64,000 nt of DNA. It comes from Fibrella aquatilis. Lineage in GTDB: Bacteria > Bacteroidota > Bacteroidia > Cytophagales > Spirosomataceae. Location: assembly GCF_017353255.1 (NCBI RefSeq), contig NZ_JAFMYU010000006.1:1-64000 (forward strand), written 5' to 3'. The notes below the pieces were generated by a model, which was not told where the DNA came from, did no database searches, and saw nothing but the letters and a program-made list of their open reading frames with translations. How positions within the stretch are numbered: position 1 is the stretch's first letter; every line of letters begins with the position of its first letter. Below are positions 24,559 to 33,583 of the stretch, one piece after another. Both the position numbers and the translations under genes were made by a program.

Positions 24559-26466
24559 TTAATACAATAACCTAAACCGAATCGTGTTGTCAATGTCTTT
24601 CAACTCCTGCACCACTTCGTCGGCGTATTCTTTGGCGATGTCGGTGATGACGTAGCCGATGGTCTCGTTGGTTTTCAGGTATTGGCCCTGGATGTTGATG
24701 TGGTACTTGGCGAAGATGTTGTTGATCTTGGCCAGAATGCCCGGCACGTTGGCGTGGATGTGTAACAGCCGATGCGAATCGTGCATTAAGGGCAGTTGCA
24801 GTTCGGGAAAGTTGACGCTGCCGTAGGTGCTGCCGTTGTTCATGTAACCCAGCAGTTTCCCCGGCACAAACTGTCCGATGTTGGCCTGTGCTTCTTCCGT
24901 GCTGCCACCCACGTGGGGGGTCAGAATCACGTTGGGCAGGCCACGCAGTTCATTCACAAATTCTTCGTTGTTGGTCTTGGGTTCATACGGAAATACGTCG
25001 ACACCTGCACCCGCCACCTTGCCCGACTTGATGGCCTCTACCAGCGCCGGAATGTCGACGATGTGGCCGCGCGAGAGGTTCATGAAGATCACACCCTGCT
25101 TCATCAGCCCAAATTCGCGGGCACCAATCAGGTTTTTGTTGTCCTTGCGGCCGTCGGTATGCAGGCTCACTACGTCGGCTACGGCCAGCAGTTCGTCTAG
25201 CGACTGGCACTTGCGGGCGTTACCCAGCGAGAGTTTATCGACCACGTCATAGAAGTACACCTCCATGCCCAGCGCCTCGGCCACGACAGATAGTTGGGTG
25301 CCAATGTTGCCATAGCCTATCAGACCCAGCTTCTTGCCGCGCACCTCGAAACTGTTGGTGGCCGACTTGTCCCAGACACCTTCGTGCATTTTGTTGCTCT
25401 TCGGTATGATGTTCCGAATAAGCATAATCATCTCACCCACAGCCAGTTCTACAACCGACCGGGTGTTACTGTAGGGGGCGTTGAACACGGCAATACCTTT
25501 TTCGGTGGCAGCAGCTAAATCAATCTGGTTGGTACCAATGCAAAACGCGCCGACGGTCATCAGCTTGGGTGCATTGTCGAGCACGCGGCGGGTCACATTC
25601 GTTTTCGAACGTATACCCAGGATATGTACGCCTTGCAGGGCCTCGATGAGTTCGTCTTCGTCCAGGGCACCCTTACGCACATCGAGGCTAAAGCCTTCTT
25701 TCTCCAGCAACGCCACCGCAATGGGGTGCACGTTCTCAAGCAGCAGCACCTTAATACGGCTCTTGGGATACGACTGGCTCCGGCTCAGTTTATTGTCGAA
25801 CAGAAACTCATCCAATGAGGCCGCCACGTGGTCAGCTTTGGCAATGACCGTGGGGCGCACCACGTTTTCGGTAAAGGCGTAGAACTTATTGGCCAGCCCC
25901 GACTCGCGGATTTCGTAGTCGGTGTAGCCATCGCCGATGACGAATACATCACCGTCGAAATTCAGTTCGCGCATCAGCTTCACCTTGCCCCGGTCTTTCG
26001 ATAGTGGGTTTTCTTCATCACAGCCTACAATGTTGCCCGCCTCGTCATACTCAAAGGTGTTGGCGTACACATTCTCGGCCTTGATACCCAGCGCCGTTAC
26101 AATGGGCACGATAAACTCCCGGAACCCGCTCGACACGATAAAAATCTGGTTGGCATGTTCGGTCAAAAACCCCCGATTCCGCTGAAACGAGTCCGACACC
26201 ATCGTAGACAGCCGTTCCACCAAGGCGGGCAGTTGATCGCGGTGGGCGTTGAGCAGCTTCAGCCGCATCTGAATCGACTGCGCCAGCGAGAGTTCGCCCC
26301 CCATGCCCCGGTCGGTAATGATCTTGATTTGGCTCAAGACGTCGTCGCGGTCGTTTCGGCCCGACAACGATATTTCGCCCAGGATATCCAGCGCCTCTAC
26401 TTTGGTAAAGGTGCTGTCGAAGTCGATGATGTAAAACGTTTGATCTGTCGGTACGGCGGGTGTCAT
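24559..26466 (-). CDS. serA: SerB-SerA fusion: phosphoserine phosphatase plus D-3-phosphoglycerate dehydrogenase
   Basis: A 635-residue fusion. Residues 1-230 are a HAD phosphatase of SerB type: the nucleophile motif I is DFDSTFT, motif II SSGFREFI and motif III/IV VIGDGYTDYEI. Residues 235-550 are a D-2-hydroxyacid dehydrogenase of PGDH type: GYGNIGTQL binds NAD, and Arg, Glu and His sites appear as NLSRGHIVD and LTPHVGGSTEEAQ. Residues 560-635 form an ACT domain (HANVPGILAKINNIFAKYHI), the usual site of serine feedback. One polypeptide thus catalyses the first and third steps, and SerC next door the second. The start overlaps the stop of the yheT-like gene by 4 bp (ATGA). Confidence 0.9.
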   Translation of the reverse strand: MTPAVPTDQTFYIIDFDSTFTKVEALDILGEISLSGRNDRDDVLSQIKIITDRGMGGELSLAQSIQMRLKLLNAHRDQLPALVERLSTMVSDSFQRNRGFLTEHANQIFIVSSGFREFIVPIVTALGIKAENVYANTFEYDEAGNIVGCDEENPLSKDRGKVKLMRELNFDGDVFVIGDGYTDYEIRESGLANKFYAFTENVVRPTVIAKADHVAASLDEFLFDNKLSRSQSYPKSRIKVLLLENVHPIAVALLEKEGFSLDVRKGALDEDELIEALQGVHILGIRSKTNVTRRVLDNAPKLMTVGAFCIGTNQIDLAAATEKGIAVFNAPYSNTRSVVELAVGEMIMLIRNIIPKSNKMHEGVWDKSATNSFEVRGKKLGLIGYGNIGTQLSVVAEALGMEVYFYDVVDKLSLGNARKCQSLDELLAVADVVSLHTDGRKDNKNLIGAREFGLMKQGVIFMNLSRGHIVDIPALVEAIKSGKVAGAGVDVFPYEPKTNNEEFVNELRGLPNVILTPHVGGSTEEAQANIGQFVPGKLLGYMNNGSTYGSVNFPELQLPLMHDSHRLLHIHANVPGILAKINNIFAKYHINIQGQYLKTNETIGYVITDIAKEYADEVVQELKDIDNTIRFRLLY

Positions 26467-27476
26467 AGTTCAGGTGGTTGTATGGCAGTCAGGAACGCCA
26501 ACGCCCGTTCTTCGGCATAACTAGGGGCTGGCAGGCCCATTTTTGAGGTGAAACCGCAGTGGCCACCCTGTTGGGGGAACTCCATCCAGACAAGGCTGAG
26601 TTCCTTCGCCAGCGCATCGGGCAGGCATTCGCGTGACAAAAATGGGTCATTCCGCGCATTCAGGACCAGCGTAGGTACGGTTATTTTCGACAAAAACGGC
26701 AGCGAACTGTTTACTCGGTAGTAGTTCTCTACGTTGTCAAACCCATGTAGCGGGGCCGTAATGAGGTCATCGAACTGCCGTAGCGACGTAATTCGGCGCA
26801 TATCGACCGCCTGAATGGCCTGGGGCAGGAGCGGCGTTTTCACCCGAATTTTTTCTTTGAGCGTCCGCTGAAAACGAATGTTATAGAGCATACTGTCCCA
26901 CTGTTCCATGCGGTCGGCGGTGGTCATCAGGTCAAGCGGCACCGATACCGCCACGCAGCGCTGTATGGCCGAGGGCAGGCCCTGAACGCCCCGTTCGCCG
27001 AGGTATTTAAGCGAGATGTTGCCGCCCGCGCTGAAACCGATCAGGCTAATGGCGGTGTAGCCTTTACTCAGCGCATACTGCACCACAGCGTCCAGATCAT
27101 CGGTTTCGCCAATGTGATAAAAGCGGGCCAGCCTGTTCATCTCGCCCGAACAGGACCGGTAGTTCCAGGCCAGGCAATCGAAGCCGTGGGTGGTAAGCTG
27201 CCGCACCATACCCGCCAGGTATTGCCTTGTGGAGTCGCCCTCCAGCCCGTGCGAGAGGATCACGAGCGGCCGTTTTTCTGCCCCAACGGCGGGCATAGGG
27301 GTTGTATTGGGCGCTAAACACCAGTCGATGTCCAGAAAATCATCATCGGGCGTGCTGATCCGTTCGCGCAGGTAACTGACCGGAATCTTGCGAAACACCG
27401 ACGGAATAATGGTCTGCAAATGCCCATTCCAGAGGTAGGCAGGCGGGCTGTACGTCGAGCTGGTAATCAGTGGCAT
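26463..27476 (-). CDS. Alpha/beta hydrolase, YheT family
   Basis: A 337-residue cytosolic hydrolase. WNGHLQTI near the N-terminus, SHGLEGDSTRQYL, the nucleophile elbow GFSAGGN (about residue 173) and the late GGHCGF histidine are the YheT/ABHD1-3 pattern. Substrates are probably esters or acyl lipids but are not established for bacterial members. It is the first gene of an operon with serBA (4-bp overlap) and serC. Its promoter lies in the arm of the adjacent inverted repeat, with the -7 box only 4 bp before the ATG. Confidence 0.87.
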   Translation of the reverse strand: MPLITSSTYSPPAYLWNGHLQTIIPSVFRKIPVSYLRERISTPDDDFLDIDWCLAPNTTPMPAVGAEKRPLVILSHGLEGDSTRQYLAGMVRQLTTHGFDCLAWNYRSCSGEMNRLARFYHIGETDDLDAVVQYALSKGYTAISLIGFSAGGNISLKYLGERGVQGLPSAIQRCVAVSVPLDLMTTADRMEQWDSMLYNIRFQRTLKEKIRVKTPLLPQAIQAVDMRRITSLRQFDDLITAPLHGFDNVENYYRVNSSLPFLSKITVPTLVLNARNDPFLSRECLPDALAKELSLVWMEFPQQGGHCGFTSKMGLPAPSYAEERALAFLTAIQPPEL

Positions 27477-27480
27477 GGGG

Positions 27481-27510
27481 CAAAAATAAGTTTAAGGTTC
27501 AATGTCCAAA
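27481..27510 (-). promoter_or_regulatory. Near-consensus promoter embedded in a repeat arm
   Basis: On the minus strand TTTG (27510-27507), an 18-bp spacer and TATTTTTG (27488-27481) match the Bacteroidota TTTG-N19-TAnnTTTG promoter. The spacer and the TTTG are part of the GTTCAATGTCC-type word arm of the inverted repeat at 27489-27617. The ATG of the yheT-like gene follows after 4 bp, so the mRNA would be nearly leaderless. Confidence 0.6.
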
Positions 27511-27617
27511 CGGTCCGCCGCCGCGGGTTTAAAGTTGCTACGCGCTAAAATGCAGTAGTGCGCGAAGCAACTTTAAACCCGCGGCGGCGGACCGCTTAGA
27601 CATTAAACGTTAAACTT
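27489..27617. repeat. Two-layer inverted repeat with CGGTCCGCCG core
   Basis: The inner arms 27511-27539 and 27566-27594 are perfect over 29 bp and begin with CGGTCCGCCGCCGCGGG. The outer arms (27489-27510 and 27595-27617) are imperfect and of the GTCTAAAGT/GTTCAATG word family. The whole element fills the space between the NlpC/P60 stop and the yheT-like start. Confidence 0.94.
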
Positions 27618-28188
27618 ACTTCTGAGCCAGCAGATGACCCACGCGGCGGATGCCCATGAAGCGGTTGCGGTAGTAGTCGGCGTGCAGGTAGTCGAAGCGA
27701 ATGCCGCCGCCCCAGGCCGAATGGATGAATTTGATCTGATTACCAACCACTTCCGTGATTAGCCCCACGTGACCAATGCTTGAGCCGCCTGCCGAATGGC
27801 CTTTGAAGAAAATGAGATCGCCGGGCATAGCCGACTCTTTCTCCACTTTCAGGCCTACGTTGCCCTGCGCGGAACTGGAATGGGGCAGGTTAATACCAAA
27901 GTGGCTGTAGCAGAAACGGGTGAACCCCGAACAATCGAACCCGCTAGGGGTAGTGCCACCAGAGCGGTAGCGGATGGCCAAGTGCTTTTTGGCAAACCCA
28001 ATCAGGTTGCCGATGCCTGGAATACGGTCGTAGAACGTGGTGGTCTGTTTAGTAGCCGACGCCTCAGCGGCCTCTTGCGTGGCAGGGTTCATCTCGGCTG
28101 TTACAAGCGCTACGTGATCTGTAGTTTGAGCCTGGGTGATGCCAAACGAGACAGCAAAAACGGCTGTCAGGAGCACTTTCTTCAGCAT
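27616..28188 (-). CDS. NlpC/P60 (C40) family cell-wall peptidase
   Basis: A 190-residue exported protein with signal peptide MLKKVLLTAVFAVSFGITQAQ. The papain-like NlpC/P60 domain covers residues 60-185. The catalytic Cys is in GFDCSGFTRFCY (about residue 90), the His in SIGHVGLITEV (about 145) and the third polar residue in FIHSAWGGG (about 160). Such enzymes cleave gamma-D-Glu-diamino acid bonds in peptidoglycan peptides. There is no SH3 or LysM targeting domain. It is likely transcribed alone from the TATGTTTG box upstream. Confidence 0.9.
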   Translation of the reverse strand: MLKKVLLTAVFAVSFGITQAQTTDHVALVTAEMNPATQEAAEASATKQTTTFYDRIPGIGNLIGFAKKHLAIRYRSGGTTPSGFDCSGFTRFCYSHFGINLPHSSSAQGNVGLKVEKESAMPGDLIFFKGHSAGGSSIGHVGLITEVVGNQIKFIHSAWGGGIRFDYLHADYYRNRFMGIRRVGHLLAQK

Positions 28189-28247
28189 AGAAGATTTGGT
28201 TAAAGCGAGGAATATGCCCCGAAACTATGCCGCAATGCCCAGCAAGC

Positions 28248-28255
28248 CAAACATA
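28248..28255 (-). promoter_or_regulatory. -7 box TATGTTTG of the NlpC/P60 gene
   Basis: An exact TAnnTTTG octamer on the minus strand, about 60 bp before the ATG at 28188. The -33 element is not clear. Confidence 0.45.
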
Positions 28256-28352
28256 TCAAGGAAAACAATGCTGATTTTAATCCACAACTCTGTGGAATTA
28301 TCACCACAATCAAGCTTAAGCTACTGATTCTTAGGAGTAGATGGGTTTGGTT

Positions 28353-28380
28353 GCTGGTGCGAGCATTTGCTCGTGCCAGC
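28353..28380. terminator. Hairpin behind the rhomboid gene
   Basis: Arms of 13 nt (28353-28365 and 28368-28380, core TGCGAGCA/TGCTCG) pair with one wobble around a 2-nt loop, 7 bp after the rhomboid stop. There is no strong T run on the minus strand, so it may be a 3' stabiliser rather than a classical terminator. Confidence 0.6.
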
Positions 28381-28387
28381 CCCACGA

Positions 28388-29212
28388 CTATTCCGACAAT
28401 TTCTCCCGTTCCTGCTTGGTGAGACTGTCGTAGCCGCGTTCACTGATCTTGTCCAGAATCCGGTCTATTTCCTGCTGACGACGAAATTTTTGTCTGTTGA
28501 AACGCTCGTCGGCGGTTTCTTTTTCGCGGGTGTTTAGCGAGAAACTGCGCACATAAAGCCAGTCGGGGCGGCGGGCAATCACTAGCAGAAACACCAGCGT
28601 GGGCAGGGTCAGCAACAGCACAATGGGCCAGTTATAGGTAATCACATCGGGTACGATGAGGCAGACGGTGAGTACACCCACCACCCCGCCGCCTAGATGC
28701 GCGTCGTGGCCAATGTTATCCCGTGCCGATTTGATGCCGTAGATAGAATACAGACTATATGCCAACCCGAATAGCCAGGCGGGCAAACTAAACGGCATAA
28801 ACAATGGCCGGATGTTGCTGCCCGGATAGAGCGCGATCATGGCGAAAATCAGCCCGCTCACGGCCCCGGAGGCGCCCAACGCTCGATAACCAGCGTCGTT
28901 GCGGTGTATGAACAAGGCCAGCAAATTGCCACCTACCAGGCTGGCCATATAGAGCAACAACAACTGTAATGGCCCCGTAACGCGCTCTACCGACCCGGCA
29001 AACGAGTACAGCGCATACATATTGAAGCCCAAATGCCACCAATCGGCATGAACGAACCCCGCCGACACCAGCCGGTAGTATTCGCCGTAATTGCGAATGC
29101 CGTCAACGGCAAACAGGTAACGGTTCATCAGGCTTTCGTTGGTGAAAGCCCGGTACGAAATAACGATTGTCAGGATGACCAGCAACAGGCCGATTCCGCC
29201 AGCAGATGCCAT
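28388..29212 (-). CDS. Rhomboid family intramembrane serine protease
   Basis: A 274-residue membrane protein with six or seven helices. The active-site serine is in GASGAVSG (about residue 119) and the catalytic histidine in HDAHLGGG (about 177). The loop-1 WWHLGFNMYALY segment is also present. Rhomboids cleave substrate proteins within the membrane. The ATG at 29212 is preferred to an upstream GTG at 29263, because it places the first hydrophobic segment at the N-terminus. Residues after about 220 form a charged cytoplasmic tail with coiled-coil character ending in LTKQEREKLSE. It is divergent from the methionine operon. Confidence 0.87.
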   Translation of the reverse strand: MASAGGIGLLLVILTIVISYRAFTNESLMNRYLFAVDGIRNYGEYYRLVSAGFVHADWWHLGFNMYALYSFAGSVERVTGPLQLLLLYMASLVGGNLLALFIHRNDAGYRALGASGAVSGLIFAMIALYPGSNIRPLFMPFSLPAWLFGLAYSLYSIYGIKSARDNIGHDAHLGGGVVGVLTVCLIVPDVITYNWPIVLLLTLPTLVFLLVIARRPDWLYVRSFSLNTREKETADERFNRQKFRRQQEIDRILDKISERGYDSLTKQEREKLSE

Positions 29213-29354
29213 TATTGAAGCGTAGTTTATCTGACCAAATAACAAAAAACTGGCGCATTTCACTCACTATTCGTTGCTCAGACCCTAATTGGGCCGTATC
29301 ATTGCACCGCAAGTCAAGCAGGTGCCGCCCGTTTTGGGCTATAACAACACCCAT

Positions 29355-29466
29355 TGATTTATACAGATGAGGGGAGAGACCAGGCTCTTTGAACCTCAGG
29401 CAACCTACCACCCGGCAAGGTGCTAATTCCTGCCCACAGCATGGTGCTCGTGGGAGATATAAACGA
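29355..29466 (+). ncRNA. SAM-I (S-box) riboswitch
   Basis: The region contains the SAM-I core in order: GAGGGGAGAGACC (29370-29382), the GGCAACCT element (29399-29406) and AAGGTGCTAATTCCTGC (29417-29433). The closing stem P1 pairs TTTATA (29358-29363) with TATAAA (29458-29463). It lies about 180 nt upstream of metY, a methionine-cycle gene, which fits S-adenosylmethionine-repressed expression. I could not identify the expression platform with confidence. The remaining sequence to 29647 contains no supported gene. Confidence 0.9.
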
Positions 29467-29557
29467 TCTGACTGTATGCCAATACATCCCGACCGACGCC
29501 GTATGCTCCCACGGGCAGCAAACTGACCGTCTCCCCCGCTCCGGCCGTTCTTCCTGA

Positions 29558-30964
<1,407 letters not shown>

Positions 30965-30984
30965 GTTAAGGTCTAAAGTCCAGT

Positions 30985-31074
30985 GTCTAATGTCCAAAGT
31001 TGAGTCGGCGTAGCTTCGCGCATCGTACCCTTCAACTACACGAAGCTACGCCAACTCAACTTTGGACATTAGAC
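30985..31074. repeat. Intergenic inverted repeat between metY and metX
   Basis: Arms 30985-31018 and 31041-31074 are 34 nt long with one mismatch and a 22-nt loop. The outer half has the words GTCTAATGTCC and AAAGTTGAG; the inner half is the module GGCGTAGCTTCG. Further GTCTAAAGT words flank both sides (30965-30984 and 31075-31088). Confidence 0.94.
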
Positions 31075-31101
31075 TTGACACATTAAACATAATTTTCCCC
31101 C

Positions 31102-32109
31102 TTGCCCTACTTCGACCATAAGTTTTCGTATGCCCTTGAGTTAGGGAATGAATTACCGGGTTTCCGACTGGCTTACACCACCTACGGCACGCTCAACGAG
31201 GCGGGCAGCAACGTGGTCTGGGTATGCCATGCCCTCACCGGCAACGCCGACCCCAGCGACTGGTGGGGCGGGCTGGTTGGGGCCGGAAAACTCTACGACC
31301 CTGCCCGCTACTTTATTATCTGTGCCAATGTGCTGGGCGGCTGCTATGGCTCTACCGGCCCCCTCACTGATAACCCCACCACCGGCAAACCGTATTTTCA
31401 TGATTTTCCCACGCTCACGATTCGTGACATGGTGGGGGCGCTGGATTTGTTGCGGCAGGAACTGGGCGTTGAACAAATTCACACCTGCATTGGCGGCTCG
31501 GTGGGTGGGCAGCAGGCGGTGGAATGGGCTATTTTACAACCGAAACTGATTAAACACCTCGTGCTAATTGCTACCAACGCGGTGTTTTCGCCCTGGGGCA
31601 TTGCCTTTAATGAAGCGCAACGCATGGCCCTGCAAGCCGACCCTACCTGGGCCGATAATGCCCCCGCCGCCGGACAAAACGGCTTGAAAGCCGCCCGGTC
31701 CATTGCCCTGCTCTCCTACCGTAACTACGAAACCTACGCCTTCACGCAAGCGCTGGATAACAATGAACAAACAGACCAGTACAAAGCGGCGGGCTACCAG
31801 CAGTACCAGGGCGAAAAGCTGGTCGGGCGATTTAACGCGTTCACCTACTGGCTGTTAACCAAAGCCATGGACTCGCACAATGTGGGGCGTAACCGGGGTA
31901 GTATCCTCAACGCGCTGGGCCTGATCGAGGCTAAGACGCTGGTGGTGGGTATTCACTCCGACGTGCTCTTCCCCCCCTCCGAACAGCAGTTTCTGGCCCG
32001 CCACATTCCGGATGCGGTGTATGAAGAACTCGAATCCCTCTACGGCCACGACGGCTTCCTGATCGAATTCAAACCCCTCACCCAGATTATCAGGAAGTGG
32101 GTGGGGTAA
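31102..32109 (+). CDS. metX: Homoserine O-acetyltransferase
   Basis: A 335-residue alpha/beta-hydrolase-fold enzyme that acetylates homoserine with acetyl-CoA in methionine synthesis. CHALTGNADPSDWW, GGCYGSTGP, the nucleophile in GGSVGGQQAVEW (about residue 132), and the late GHDGFLIEF histidine are MetX hallmarks. No ATG precedes the conserved N-terminus in frame; a TTG at 31102 gives the family-typical start MPYFDHKFSYALELG. It lies behind metY across an inverted repeat and faces clpP convergently. A succinyltransferase specificity cannot be excluded, but the MetX/MetY pairing argues for acetyl. Confidence 0.92.
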   Translation: MPYFDHKFSYALELGNELPGFRLAYTTYGTLNEAGSNVVWVCHALTGNADPSDWWGGLVGAGKLYDPARYFIICANVLGGCYGSTGPLTDNPTTGKPYFHDFPTLTIRDMVGALDLLRQELGVEQIHTCIGGSVGGQQAVEWAILQPKLIKHLVLIATNAVFSPWGIAFNEAQRMALQADPTWADNAPAAGQNGLKAARSIALLSYRNYETYAFTQALDNNEQTDQYKAAGYQQYQGEKLVGRFNAFTYWLLTKAMDSHNVGRNRGSILNALGLIEAKTLVVGIHSDVLFPPSEQQFLARHIPDAVYEELESLYGHDGFLIEFKPLTQIIRKWVG

Positions 32110-32115
32110 AAAAAG

Positions 32116-32189
32116 TTTAAGGTTCAAGGTCTAAAGTTGGCTGACGCATGTGTTCTTGCGTCAGCCAACTTTAGACCTTGAACCTTAAA
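32116..32189. repeat. Perfect 33-bp intergenic inverted repeat between metX and clpP
   Basis: Arms 32116-32148 and 32157-32189 are exact reverse complements with an 8-nt loop. The outer part is TTTAAGGTTCAAGGTCTAAAG (split over the words GGTTCAAGG and GTCTAAAG) and the inner part is TTGGCTGACGCA. It sits 6 bp after the metX stop and 4 bp before the clpP stop, filling the space between convergent genes. Confidence 0.96.
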
Positions 32190-32192
32190 TGC

Positions 32193-32912
32193 TTACCTCG
32201 TCTTCTGAGCGTTATCGCCAATGGTGCGTTCGCGGCGGAGGACTTCGTCGATGAGGCCATATTCTTTGGCTTCTTCGGCGCGGAGCCACTTGTCGCGGTC
32301 CGAATCTTTTTCGATCTCTTCAATCGGCTTGCCTGAGTGGTCGGCCAGGATCTGGTACAGCTCTTCGCGGAGTTTCACAATCTCACGCGCGGTGATCTCG
32401 ATATCGACCGATTGACCCTGCGCACCGCCCGATGGCTGATGAATCATAACCCGGGCGTGGGGCAGCGCAGCACGCTTACCCGCCGCACCACCAGCCAACA
32501 ACACCGCGCCCATAGAAGCGGCCAGACTAGTGCAGACCGTGGCCACGTCGGGGCGGACGTACTGCATGGTGTCGTAGATACCCAGACCAGCATATACCGA
32601 ACCGCCGGGGCTGTTGATATACATCAGGATGTCTTTGCGGGGGTCGGCCGATTCCAGGAACAGCATCTGTGCCACCACGATATTGGCGATGTTGTCATCT
32701 ACGGGCAGACCCATAAAGATGATGCGGTCGGCCATCAGGCGCGAAAACACGTCTACTTCCCGGAAATTCATGGGCCGCTCTTCAATTACCGAGCGGGTCA
32801 TGTTCTCAACCTGATGGTTGTTAACGGTGTGCTTAACATATCCGTCGACCGTGAGGCCATTGAGGCCCATGTGGTGGACGGCAAACTTGCGAAATTCGTC
32901 TCCGTAATGCAT
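32193..32912 (-). CDS. clpP: ATP-dependent Clp protease proteolytic subunit
   Basis: A 239-residue serine protease subunit forming the tetradecameric ClpP chamber with ClpX/ClpA-type unfoldases. [19 protein letters not shown], the catalytic Ser in [14 protein letters not shown], the His in [12 protein letters not shown] and a downstream Asp in KDSDRDKW are in place. The N-terminal extension before [16 protein letters not shown] is about 45 residues, longer than in E. coli, and includes [15 protein letters not shown]. clpX is not adjacent. A weak inverted repeat lies upstream in the divergent region shared with an XRE gene. Confidence 0.93.
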   Translation of the reverse strand: MHYGDEFRKFAVHHMGLNGLTVDGYVKHTVNNHQVENMTRSVIEERPMNFREVDVFSRLMADRIIFMGLPVDDNIANIVVAQMLFLESADPRKDILMYINSPGGSVYAGLGIYDTMQYVRPDVATVCTSLAASMGAVLLAGGAAGKRAALPHARVMIHQPSGGAQGQSVDIEITAREIVKLREELYQILADHSGKPIEEIEKDSDRDKWLRAEEAKEYGLIDEVLRRERTIGDNAQKTR

Positions 32913-32933
32913 TGTGGTTGATTAAAGGAAATT

Positions 32934-32973
32934 GAGTTTAAGGTCTAAACTTCAGACGTTAAACCGTAAACTC
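32934..32973. repeat. Short imperfect inverted repeat upstream of clpP
   Basis: GAGTTTAAGGTCTAA (32934-32948) pairs with TTAAACCGTAAACTC (32959-32973) with two mismatches. It belongs to the GTCTAAA word family and is one of the few repeats located at gene starts rather than ends. Confidence 0.65.
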
Positions 32974-33092
32974 GTTTAAAAATTAACGAACGTGTGAGGT
33001 GGTAAGTTTCAAAACTTATCTGTCACAAAATTGCGTTGTTGCGGCAAGAATCCCTGCCAGAATCACTTGAGATTTCGTCGTTATTGCTTGAT

Positions 33093-33506
33093 ATGAAGCT
33101 ACTCAACACCCCCAACCATGCCGGTGAACGCATCCGCCTGACTCGTCTGCAACGTGGCCTGTCGCAGGAAAATGTGGCCGACCTGCTGGGCCTTTCTACC
33201 ACCGCATACGGCGACATCGAGCGTGGCAAAACCGAGCTGACCGTCAGCCGGTTAATCCAAATTGCTGGTCTGCTGGACACTACCGCCATCCGCCTGCTGA
33301 GCGACGAAATCGCCGCTGTTGAACCCACCGTTCGGCAACCCGACGAGGTAGAACGGCTGCACGAAACCATTGATACGCAGCAACTTCAGATCGATAAGCT
33401 GCGTCTGGAGGTAGATTATTACAAACGCCGCTACGACGAGCGCATCGCAATGGAAATGGCCCGCGCCATGGGCCAAAAACAGGAGCGGTCGCCGATTGGG
33501 TTCTGA
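33093..33506 (+). CDS. XRE-family helix-turn-helix regulator with coiled-coil tail
   Basis: A 137-residue DNA-binding protein. The HTH covers residues 8-65: ERIRLTRLQRGLSQENVADLLG, then LSTTAYGDIERGKTELTV and RLIQIAGLL. Residues 80-125 form a heptad-like helix (VERLHETIDTQQLQIDKLRLEVDYYKRRYDER), probably a dimerisation coil. The ATG at 33093 is preferred over a TTG at 33036. It is divergent from clpP. Targets unknown; autoregulation or control of clpP is speculation. Confidence 0.82.
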   Translation: MKLLNTPNHAGERIRLTRLQRGLSQENVADLLGLSTTAYGDIERGKTELTVSRLIQIAGLLDTTAIRLLSDEIAAVEPTVRQPDEVERLHETIDTQQLQIDKLRLEVDYYKRRYDERIAMEMARAMGQKQERSPIGF

Positions 33507-33583
33507 TTCAACAGTATTGCCAAAAACCCCTACCTTGCCTTTTGAAGGCCAGTTTGGCTGTCTGTTTCTAAACCCCGTGCTTC

